This document shows, one piece after another, positions 24,801 through 37,500 of a stretch of DNA of 64,000 bases. The stretch is from contig NC_064047.1 in assembly GCF_932526225.1 (NCBI RefSeq), forward strand, positions 434,001 to 498,000. The letters run 5' to 3'. A program made the position numbers and the translations under genes. The notes under the pieces were generated by a model. That model searched no databases, was not told the DNA's origin, and saw nothing but the letters and a program-made list of their open reading frames with translations. Numbering within the stretch: position 1 is the stretch's first letter; each line of letters begins with the position of its first letter. The stretch is from Nematostella vectensis (Eukaryota > Cnidaria > Anthozoa > Actiniaria > Edwardsiidae).

Positions 24801-27800
24801 TCCTCCCCCATCACTACCCCCCAAGGGTAGCAATACAACAAAGCCGTCATCTAAAGGAGCTGGGGAAATTCTACCGCCTCCTACATTACCCCCTTGCAGA
24901 AACATGAGCTGTACTACAAAGGCAAATGCGACCATTCAACCGCCTCCTACATTACCAGTGTGTGTAAACAAAACATGCACTACGCCTACAACTACTTCTA
25001 CTACAACATCGACACCTACGACTGTGCCAACGACCCCGACCACACCTGCGACAACTGCTGCACCAACTAAGCCCAAGATGCCGGTCATGCCACCTACTCT
25101 TCCAAGCAAAGTCGAATGTGAAGTCGACACTTCGGGTCTTGGACCGCTGGAGCTGGTATTCCTTGTAGATGGCTCGGATTCAATAAACGACACTCACTTC
25201 AAGACAATGCTGGAAATCGTGAAACAGACGTATCACCAGCTCCCCGTGTCGGAAGAAGGCACACACGTGGCGGTGGCGCTATATGGTACCGTTACCAAGA
25301 TGTTGTTTAACTTGGGAGACTTAAACGATTTGGAGTCCATGGATACGGAAGTTGAGAGAGCCAGGAAACCGGGAGGCGCCTCGTTCGCGGGGCAGGCACT
25401 CGACGCGACCGCTAGCGGAATATTTGGGTCAAGCTCACGACAAAACGCGACCAAGAGACTCGTCCACCTGATGTGCGGGGAGTCAATAGATAAGGTCAGC
25501 GGTGCTGCGAGTGAGCTGAGGGCGTTAGGAGTCGGTGTCATAGCAACAGGCGTATGTCCAGAAGTTCGCACAGCAGATCTCTGTGTGATTGGCAGCCCGC
25601 CCACGTGTAGACACGCCCTTATCATGAAGACGACCACACCCTTGAGCGCACCGGTCTGCGAGTTTGTCGATAAGATCATCGAAGGTAATCATTTGCTTAA
25701 ATCAAATTGCAAAATCATAAAACCGAGTGTTTTAAACAAAGAGTGGGATATTTTGATAGCTTTATTGATCTTTAACCTTCAGTAGTCTTTGAAAATAACA
25801 TTAAAATGATAACAATCGAAACTTACAGTACGAACCCGTCAAAACGAGATGCTTATCAATGTAATATTTTTATGATAAAAGTCCTTTGCTCATTCTACAC
25901 TGTAGTTCCCTGTAATTGTTCGGGTCACGTGATTAAGTAGTGTATTTGTCGGGTAACGTGATTAAGTAGTGTGTTTGTCGGGTGACGTGATTAAAAAGTG
26001 TGTTTGTCGGGTGACGTGATTAAGTAGTGTGTTTGTCGGGTGACATGATTAAGTAGTGTGTTCGGGTAACGTGATTAAGTAGTGTGTTTGTCAAGTAACG
26101 TGATTAAATAGTGTGTTCGGGTAACGTGATTAAGTAGTGTGTTCGGGTAACGTGATTAAGTCGTGTGTTCGGGTAACGTGATTAAGTAGTGTGTTTGTCG
26201 GGTCACGTGATTAAGTAGTGTTTTCGGGTAACGTGATTAAGTAGTGTGTTCGGGTGACGTTATTAAGTAGTGTGTTTGTCGGGTAACGTGATTAAGTAGT
26301 GTGTTTGTCGGGTGACGTGATAAAGTAGTGTGTTTGTCGGGTGACGTGATTAAGTGGTGTGTTTGTCGGGTGACGTGATTGAGTAGTGTGTTCGGGTAAC
26401 GTGATTAAGTAGTGTGTTCGGGTAACGTGATTAAGTAGTGTGTTTGTCGGGCAACGTGGTTAAGTAGTGTGTTCGGGTCACGTGATTAAGTAGTGTGTTC
26501 GGGTAATGTGATTAAGTAGTGTGTTCGGGTCACGTGATTAAGTAGTGTGTTCGGGTAACGTGATTAAGTAGTGTGTTCGGATCACGTGATTAAGTAGTGT
26601 GTTCGGGTAACGTGATTAAGTAGTGTGTTCGGGTCACGTGATTAAGTAGTGTGTTTGTCGGGTAACGTGATTAAGTAGTGTAATCGGGTCACGTGATTAA
26701 GTAGTGTGTTTGTCGGGTAACGTGATTAACCCATTGACTCCTGGCTTTTTTGGAGCTGAATTTACAAAAAACAGACTGAAAACAGATACCTCCCCCCTAT
26801 TCTGAGTTTTATACAGCCCGTCAAAGTCAAACACAGCTGCACCTAGTCAGCGGTATCCAAGCTTTCCAACAGTGCTTTGCGGTCCCCACTTTTAATCCCT
26901 CGTCGATGTGCTGAAGCCAGCACAAGTTGATGGTTGCTTGTATTTTTCATAAAAAATACAGCTATGAGCATATTAGGAGAGTGTCTCAGGACATCATGAA
27001 GTCTTTTGGGGCACAATTGAGTGCCTTGCTTATGGATATTTGCAAGCAAAGGTGGATTCATGATGATTTTTTCTTGTTTGGCTTTGCCCGGATGAGAAAA
27101 TAATTTTCTAATGAATCACCACAGCTCTCCTAAATGGTGTCTTTTCTGAAACCAAATTGATTGCAAAATTGTTTACACTGCTATTCTGGGTCTGTATGAC
27201 CTGGAATTGATTCGTTTGGCTTCGGGGTGAAAAGACTTATAAAAAACCATCTGACTTTGGGGAGAGGAGTGTTGACTGGCCCTCCCCTCGTGAATTTTCC
27301 CCTGTATCTCCCAGAATGCTTTGCAATACGTAAACATATTTTCGTGGTTGTACAATCCTTCAAGGAATGGGCATTGTGTTTTGAGGCCAAGGAAATGTAC
27401 CTGGAGGATCAGAATAAAGGTATCTATTTGTGTCTTGAGCTGTGTTTGCTGATCTCTCTCCCTTGTGTGGTATTTTGAGCGTTTTATTGAGAGGGGTGAT
27501 TCTGCTTTTCTCTCCTTGTTCGATTTGAGATTTGTCAAAGAACCTGTGCTATTATTTGGCTTAAGAGTAGATGCCAACACCTTGGTTGGATGCATATCTG
27601 CAAGACCATTTATCCCTTAGACTGATGCCTGAGTATCTTCATCTTGTTGTGTTTATTTTGAATTTATGAATTTTTTGGGTTGTGGGTACTTCCCAAAGCC
27701 GGTACAGGCCGGTTCAGGGGTCAATGTGTTAAGTAGTGTGTTTGTCTTTTAGGTACTCCTCCAAGTCCCAAGCCAACCAAAGGTAACGCATAATACACAA

Positions 27801-30800
27801 CACACACTTGGTATTATATCGGTTTTAAAAAAAACCACACCGTATGTAACGCAATCATACACTCCTTTAAAAACGTATCTGCATCCGCATGGAGCTAATT
27901 ACGATTTTTTTCTCTCTAGCTCCCACAATCGCACCATCAGGTGAGACTGCTTGTCTATAAATAGACTACATCTAGCTTATAACTCGCCATCATGTAACCC
28001 TATATATATTGTCCACAGGAAGCCCACCTCAGCCGATAGCTCTAATGACGGTCCGTGTTCCAATAGCCGTACCTGTCGCTGTCCCCGTAGCTGTCGACCC
28101 CTACACCCACCAGATTCTTGGCCCTCTTTATCATCACCATCACTATATGGGGCCTCCTTATCATCACTATATGGGGCCTCCTTATCATCACTATATGGGT
28201 TCACTTTACCACCATTACTATATGGGACATAGGTACCCTTACTTACCAAATAGGTACCCCTACCTCCACCACCCTCCTGGCTATGGCGGCACATGGTATC
28301 CGATGGGGTCTACCATAGGGCAGATGACACACAGTTCCTGGACACACCCTCTCCATGACCAGCCCCAAGGGGGAGGTCAGGAGAACTCTACCAGCACGCC
28401 AGACAATGAGGAGAACTCTGGTCAGGGTGCTGTGGTGATACCTTGGCAACCACTATATAGCCATGGTAACCAAGCAGTTATGGGTATGCGTCCAGATAAT
28501 CCTGGACAGAACACCGGGCCCATACCGAGCCACCTTATGAGTGATCAAGGTATGCATCACAATGGTAACTTAGACCATTACCAAGAGCATCCATATCACT
28601 ATGGTAACACTATGGATGATCACGTGGGCAATACCGTGGGAGGTATGGATAATCACGTGGACAATACAGTGGGAGCTATGGGTGATCACGTGGACAATGC
28701 CATGGGAGCTATGGGTGATCACGTAGACAATACCATCGGGGCTATGCAGAGCCACCAATTCGGCGGAAATAGCTTGGAAGCTACAGGTCATAATGTTCCG
28801 TATCCAGGACAACCTTACCATCACCATGGTAACGATATGAGTGACACGGGTCAATATCATGACGAGAACGAGGTGATGAGTCCCAACCTTCAATCCATCG
28901 ATCACACAATCGCGATCATGAATAGTCACGCAATGAATGGTCACACCACTGAGGACATGAACAGACACGCCATGAATGGTCACGGCATGGGATTCGGTTA
29001 CCATGGCAGTAATGGCGCAGGTGCACACGCCATATTTCATCAAGACGCCGTGGGAGAGTACCCAGAGGAGAGACCGCTCGGGGGAAGACTGACTGAAGAT
29101 GAGGATTACCATTTCATCGAGCAGAAGTTTGATCCTCTCCATATCGACTCGAGCTACAGGCATCCCGTCATTCACCACGTGCTCCGTAACGGTCGGTTGT
29201 CATCCGGAGTACAGCAGTCTTTCCCCAATGAGGGAGACGGTCACGTGATTTCCGTGGATGAGTCGCTACCTCAGGATGTTTATGAGCCCACAGACGATGC
29301 AGTCGAGGGCAAACGCAAGAAGGATATACCGAAGACCCTTCATGGTACGGGCGCGACAGGTAATTATTCAGCTTAGAATTTGACCAATGATACTGACCCC
29401 AGTCGACCACCATTCTACTAGTTAGATACGTCTTCTTTTGTTTTATCATATACGCAATATTGTCATTGTTAATATCATGTTCAAAATACAGAAGCACTCC
29501 TTCAAGAACCTAAATTTCATAGAGGACCTACTTTTTTATAATATCAAAGTCATAGATGTCGCGATTTCAAATTGGCTAGTTTGTAACAAAGGCTCACTTG
29601 TTTGTTTTCATCTAGGTTCTGACTCGTATTGTGCGGACCTGGATGTGGAGTGCCCGAAGTACGCGCCATCTGGGATCTGTGACGGTACAGGGAGCGTTGG
29701 CTACAGCATTCAATACCTCGAGACGAACTGCAAGAAGACGTGCGGGCTCTGCCTTAGGTGGGTTAGTACTACATGTAGGGCTAGGGAGATGAAACCAGTT
29801 CATGGGGTCCTACATAACGTGCTTACCCTCGGGTGAGATAGGCGGGCTAGTGTGTCGAGTGTGCTCTGCCTCAGGTGGGTTAGTACTACATGTAGGACTA
29901 GGGAGATGAAACCAGTTCATGGGGTCCTACATAACGTGCTTACCCTCGGGTGAGATAGGCGGGCTAGTGTGTCGAGTGTGCTCTGCCTCAGGTGGGTTAG
30001 TACTTCATGTAGGACTAGGGAGATGGAACAAGTTCATGGGGTCTCACAAAACGTGCTCACCCTCGGGTGAGATAGGCGGGCTAGTGTGTCGTTAGACAGG
30101 TAAGAATGACTTCAATGAGTAATGGCGACCCACAGGCAGAAAGGTAACAAAGCCTCTAACTAGGCCTAGCCTGGTATCCAGGCCTTATACACAATCCACT
30201 CTCATTCTCACTGAGTTCGGGAATTTGTGTTATTGATTTACTTCTTAACTTTGTTCCAAGCAAAAAAGCAGGCTTGCAAAACCATAAAAATGGGCACACC
30301 AGTGGCAATCACTGGCAATCACACATTTTATTTGCCTTTTTAGCTACATACACTAATGTAAGAGCGCTTCAGGTTTGTACAAAATAGCCTTTTAGCTTAC
30401 ATAACGTTTACCGTCATCCCACCCCCACTCATTCAGTCAATACCCATACTCCTTGGCGGTCACTCGATCTCAAACAGGCTTGGTTTTATTAGGCCTTTTC
30501 TTACACGATGCCAAACTCAAAACGTTGACCTTATTATCCAACCACAAAACTCTATAATCTGGCTCAATGTTTGACGATATGATTATCTAGAGACTCTCAG
30601 AGTTGTTTTGTTTTTTCAGAGATCAGAAAAGATCTGTAGACCCGTCCCTCTTTTCAAGACTAGGCCGTCTTACCCTCCCGACCCGTGGAGTAACTCCTTA
30701 CCCCACCCCTGACAGTAACAATTCAGTGCTACTCCCTCCCCTCTTGCCCTGTCACCCGGCATGCTGTGCGGGCGCCGAGAGAAAGCAGCCAATCGACCTG

Positions 30801-31499
30801 GCCTTCCTTGTAGATGGCTCGGATGCCATGACGAACATGGACTTCCGGGATTTGCTGGATGTCGTGAAGACGACATATTATCAGTTTCAGGTATCATGAC
30901 ATGGCTCTCGACGTCACTATCTTTTTTCCCATACGCACTTTATACACTTTATACGACTTTGTAAATGCACCAAATTCAGTCATCTAGGACAATTTGTAAG
31001 CAAATCAAAATCGCTGAATTCGCAGTCCCGTTTCTGAAATTACCCCTATGCATCTAACCGGCGCATGAGATATATTTTAAAGGTGAAGCACTTAGAACAT
31101 ATAAGTATTATATAAATTCCGCCTTTTATATATTTTTTATTTATACATGCGTGATATCTTTGCATCTAACCAGAGCATGTAATGTTCTTTTAAGATCGCT
31201 GAAGGCATGACTCGGGTAGCAGTGGCAGTGTTCGGTGCATCCACTAAAGTTATCTTCGGTTTTGATGAATTCTCTCAAGTCAAGGGAATGGACAATGCGT
31301 TGAGTGGCGTCACCAGACCTGGAGGAGATGCCATGGTTGGATCCGCCCTCAGGGATGCGAAGAAGCAGATCTTCAACAAGGCGCGAGACGGGGTGCCGAA
31401 AAGGTATTGGCTAAATGAAATGATGATCATGATGATGTTTATAATGATGCTAGTGATGATGGTGGTGACGACGAAGACGACGACGACGACGACGACGAC

Positions 31500-31589
<90 letters not shown>

Positions 31590-34500
31590 GGTGGTGGTCG
31601 TGGTGGTGGTGGTGATGATGATGGTGATGATGATGATGATGATGATGAATAATGATGGTGATGATTGTTAGTGATTTACGTATATTTGTATCCACAGACT
31701 GATTCACATGCTGTGCGGAAGAACCAAAGATGACGTCATAAAGCCCGCCGCAGAGCTCCGTAGTGCTGACGTCACCATCGTTGCGGCAGGGGCATGCGCG
31801 AGTGTCAATAAGAGGGACTTGTGCATTATCGGTAGCCCCCCTCCATGCGAGAATGCCGTCATGATCAAGACCACCCACCCCCCCAAAGCACCCGCATGCG
31901 AGTTCGCCGATAAAATACTTAGCGGTGAGAGATTAACAACGTTAATCATCTGATTCATCCCTATTTAGAGGCTTTCGTGCCCGGCAAACGTAAAGTATAG
32001 ATAGTAAATCATATCTCAAAGTACAGTTAACTGGGTAGAGTAAAGTACATATAGTAAATGATATAGAAATACAATTAAGCAAGTAAAGTAGAGTACGGAT
32101 AGTATATATAATAATGTAGTCTAGAATAGTATTTAGACTGGGTATTTCGAAACTATTTCTATGAAGTGTCTTATTAGTATATGATAAAAACGCTAACAGG
32201 CTAAGAGACTATTTCTATGAAGTGTCTTATTAGTATATGATAAAAACGCTAACAGGCTAAGAGACTATTTCTAAGAAGTGTCTTATTAGTATATGATAAA
32301 AAGGCTAACAGGCTAAGAGACTATTTCTATGAAGTGTCTTATTATATGTGGTAAAAATACTAACAGGCTAAGAGACTATTTCTATGAAGTGTCTTTTTAG
32401 TATATGATAAAACGCTAACAGGCTAAGAGACTATTTCTATGAAGTGTCTTATTATATGTGGTAAAAATACTAACAGGCTAAGAGACTATTTCTATGAAGT
32501 GTCTTTTTAGTATATGATAAAAAACAGACTAACTGTAGCGTGGGTCCACGGCTGGGATCTTCTGATACTCATGTTGTTATTCTTTCTTTAGTCTACTGTC
32601 AGGTTTGCATCCTATTGGCTCATCCTATTACCAACCTGCTGAGCTAGACGCCAAATTAAAAATTACCCAGAAAACCCTGGGGACGAGCTTGTCATATAAA
32701 ATTCTTTTGCGATTTTTTTTTTCTTTCGGTCATTACGACCTTTTTTTTCATGTTTTATATTTTTTATTCTATTTTTTGTTCTAACCCTCCTTTTCTTTAA
32801 ATCCGCTTTTTTCATTGCCATTCCAAGTGTTGACATATTATTATATATATTCAGATGTACCTCCAAAGCCAACAACACCCCCGACCACAGGTAATGTATA
32901 ATAAAACCCCTCTCAAGTCAACAACACCATGGGAAACAGATTATGTATAATTCTACACAAACATTATTTTCTACAGACTATATGTAGCAATGGAGGTCGC
33001 CTAAGCATTTCGAAGTGGAAAACCATCCTTTCTCTTCCGGCGGGAGCTGGCCTTGATAATAGCACACTTTTAGTAAATTGATCTTTTTGTTTTCTGCAGC
33101 TGCGCCAACGACTTCGTCTCCAAGGCCGTCGCCATCAGGTACGATCCGATGGTTGTGCAACCTTATAGCGACCAGAGGTCAATGAATCTACATGAATTGT
33201 AGTCTAATAGCGACCAGAGGTCAATGAATCTACATGAATTGTAGTCTAATAGCGACCAGAGGTCAATTAATCTACATGAATTGTAGTCTAATAGCGACCA
33301 GAGGTCAATTAATCTACATGAATTGTAGTCTAATAGCGACCAGAGGTCAATTTATCTACATAAATTGTAGTCTTATAGCGACCAGAGGTCAATTAATCTA
33401 CATGAATTGTAGTCTAATAGCGACCAGAGGTCAATTAATCTACATGAATTGTAGTCTAATAGCGACCAGAGGTCAATTAATCTACATGAATTGCAGTCTA
33501 ATAGCGACCAGAGGTCAATTAATCTACATGAATTGCAGTCTAATAGCGACCTTGAGGTCAACTTATCTACATGAATTGCAGTTCGTTCTCTTAAATGATA
33601 TATATGCCATGAATATCCTGGTGGTATGGTGGTAATCTCTTGAAAACTTCAATAACGAATATCTCATTTTTTTACGCAGAATCAAGTACTCAGCCGCCCC
33701 CGACAGGTAAAAGTCCTTTCAACAACTTTCACCAACTCTCATGTCGAATTTGGACATGTTCAAAGAGAATGAGAGTCGTCGGTGAGAGTGGTCCTTTCAA
33801 CAACTTTCACCAACTCTCATGTCGAATTTGGACATGTTCAAAGAGAATGAGAGTCGTCGGTGAGAGTGGATAAGAGTACGTGAGTGGTGAGAGTGGATAA
33901 GAGTACGTGATTGGTGAGAGTGCACGGACAAACGGACATGAGAGTTGGAACCCCCATAGGCTCTCATCCCCGATTGATCGAGGCCTTATCTTCTTTGATG
34001 TGGTTAACACTCTGTATCGATTCCATTGCATTCCATAATATTCCGTTGTGATAAAAGTTTCGATGGTTTATTTAAGCGAACATTATCGCTTATTTTTATT
34101 CAACAGTCTGCACATCGTGCCATACGACCCCTAGTAACGCAACTCCCCTCGCGCCTGCGCAGAAATTCATCGCCATCTACGTGCCCGTCCCAGTCCCAGT
34201 CCCTGTCCGAGTTCCGGTCCCCATGCACCAACAATCACCCCTACCCATGCCACGCCCTATCCCTCATGCACCCCATCTTGCCACCGGACAAGCTGTCCCA
34301 CAACAAGCTGTCCCACAATGGGCCTCACCTCCGATAGACACCGTCAGCAGTATCACTACAAGCCCAATACACCACTTAGCCCCACCCCCAGGGGCAATAC
34401 AGTCCGCCTTGCAGGCTCACCTAACCGGCGGAGCCGGCGTCTTACATCGTTTCGGATTTCCTTTGTATCCTGTTACCATGGGAATGCCTGGACCACTTCC

Positions 34501-37500
34501 AGTCAACCCTCTCAGCCCAGACACAAACTTTGTACATCCGGTTACCCATCACATGGTACATGGGATGACACAGGGTGACCACGTGGCTGGGACGATGCAC
34601 GGAGTGCCACTGAGTGATCAGATGGCTGGGGTAGCAGATCCCATGGCGATGTTTCAGGCGGGCTCTCTTCGCCATCCCGGCAGCCTCGATGACTTGACGG
34701 CTGCTGTCCTTCACCCTACGGGGATACTGAATGCTGCAAAGTTTGGTCACCATGAAGTAGACCACCCCTGGCCGGGTGGCCACGTCCAGATCTCTCTTCT
34801 GGGGGCAGCTTTCCATGACTCTTCTGGCGAGACCGGCAAAACACTCCAAGCACATGATTCGGACGCGTCTCAGTCCCTAGATGTATCTCTTCCAAACAAA
34901 GGCTCGCAAGATTCACACGTGCAACCTGGTTTCCATGACAACTCACCCTCGGATCACGTGGTGCCTGTCTTTCATGATGGAGCCCACGTAGAGGATATGT
35001 CTGACATTCGCCCCCCTGGAAGTCTAGGATTCCACTCGAATACGAACTCTTCGCACGAGACGTCGCAGAGTTATGGTCTTGATGACGTCAGCACGGACTC
35101 TCAGAGTTATCAGAACTCTGTCATTGGTGACAACGTCTTGCTTTACCCAGCGCAAAAGGTTTCTTCCGATTTTACAGACCATGGGACTACGGGAAGTGAA
35201 AAGCACGAAACAAAGGAGCAGACTGGATTTGATGATGACAATTGGAGCGGAAAAAATAATCAAGAAAGGGTTGAAAATGTAGTGTCTCAGAATACTCAAA
35301 AATCCGTTTCTTTTTCTGATTCAAACGAAGATGTAGGGAATAACAACACGATGTTTTCAGACCTCCATAGCTTTGATACTCCATACGACCAAGACAGCGC
35401 CAGGGATACGGAAAATGATGAGAACACCGGAGCCAATTACGATAAACCAGGAATCATGTTATATCACAGAAAGTCTGCTCGTACCGGTGACAAATCTCGG
35501 CACGTAAATCAGGACGATGGAACGACTGGTCATAACAAAAAAGCAACCTACTCAAAGGATGACCAGGAACAATATCAAGAAGGAAAAGTTTTAGATGAAG
35601 GAAATGGTTATGTTCCTGATTCCCATGAGGGTAAAGAAAAAAATGAGTGGGATAATTATGACGGAGACAATGATGATGGTGACTCTAAAACCATAGAAGC
35701 GAACAAAGACATAAGTGTGTATCATCACAGTGAGAGTTTAAATGACGAAGAAGAGCTCCACCCTCCTCAACTTATAAGGAACTCACAATCCACGCTTAGG
35801 CACCTAAGGCACGGGAGGGCGCGGCATAGGCTTAAGGTGCCTGCGCACCACAGAGGCAGACATAGGAAGAATGCTACGCCATCGAGTACGGACATGGCTC
35901 GTGATGGATACCACAGTGATAATGAATATGGGGATTTAGATGGTGAAGATGAACGGCCTCAAAGAAGACATCGCCATTCTTACTCTAAATCCAATGGTGA
36001 GTTACTATATGAGGTACATACAAATACGCGGGTCCCAAAACTTTCTTCCACACCCCTAATGCCAACCTGTTCGAAGAGGTAAGCCAGTTATATCACCTTT
36101 CTCCATTTCACCTTTCCCCATTTCACCTTACCCCATTTCACCTTACTCCATTATACACCTTAACCCATTTCACCTTACACCATTTCACCTTACTCCATGT
36201 CACTTTACCCCATTTCACCTCACCCCATTTAACTTTACCCCATTTAACTTTACCCCATTTCGCCTTACCCCATTTCGCCTTACCCCATTTCACTTTACTC
36301 CATTTCACCTTACCCCATTTCACTTTACCCCATTTAACTTTACCCCATTTCACCTTACCCCATTTCATCTTTCCCCATTTCACCTTACCCCATTTCACTT
36401 TACTCCATTTCACCTTACCCCATTTTACCTTTCCCCATTTCACCTTACCCCATTTCACCTACCCCATTTCACCTTACCCCATTTCACCTACCCCATTTCA
36501 CCTTACCCTATTTCACCTTACTCCATTTCAACTTACCCCATTTCACCTTACCCCATTTCACCTTTCCCCATTTCACCTTACCCCATTTCACCTTACCCCA
36601 TTTTACTTTACCCCATTTAACTTTACCCCATTTCGCCTTACCCCATTTCACCTTACTCCATATCACCTTACCCCATTTCACCTTACCCCATTTCACCTAC
36701 CCCATTTCACCTTACCCTATTTCACCTTACTCCATTTCACCTTACCCCATTTCACCTTACCCCATTTCACCTTACTCCATTTTACCTTACCCCATTTCAC
36801 CTTACTCCATTTCACCTTACCCTATTTCACCTTACCCCATTTCACCTACCCCATTTCACCTTACCCTATTTCACCTTACTCCATTTCACCTTACTCCATT
36901 ATACACCTTAACCCATTTCACCTTACACCATTTCACCTTACCCCATGTCACTTTACCCCATTTCACCTCACCCCATTTAACTTTACCCCATTTAACTTTA
37001 CCCCATTTCGCCTTACCCCATTTCGCCTTACCCCATTTCACTTTACTCCATTTCACCTTACCCCATTTCACTTTACCCCATTTAACTTTACCCCATTTAA
37101 CTTTACCCCATTTCACCTTACCCCATTTCATCTTTCCCCATTTCACCTTACCCCATTTCACTTTACTCCATTTCACCTTACCCCATTTTACCTTTCCCCA
37201 TTTCACCTTACCCCATTTCACCTACCCCATTTCACCTTACCCCATTTCACCTACCCCATTTCACCTTACCCTATTTCACCTTACTCCATTTCAACTTACC
37301 CCATTTCACCTTACCCCATTTCACCTTTCCCCATTTCACCTTACCCCATTTCACCTTACCCCATTTTACCTTACCCCATTTAACTTTACCCCATTTCGCC
37401 TTACCCCATTTCACCTTACTCCATATCACCTTACCCCATTTCACCTTACCCCATTTCACCTACCCCATTTCACCTTACCCTATTTCACCGTACTCCATTT

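Noticed and set aside
27173-27595. 140-codon minus-strand frame in the piggyBac-like insert as a transposase
   Set aside because: I cannot see the DDD motif or a Cys-rich end. It is too short and no family is recognised.
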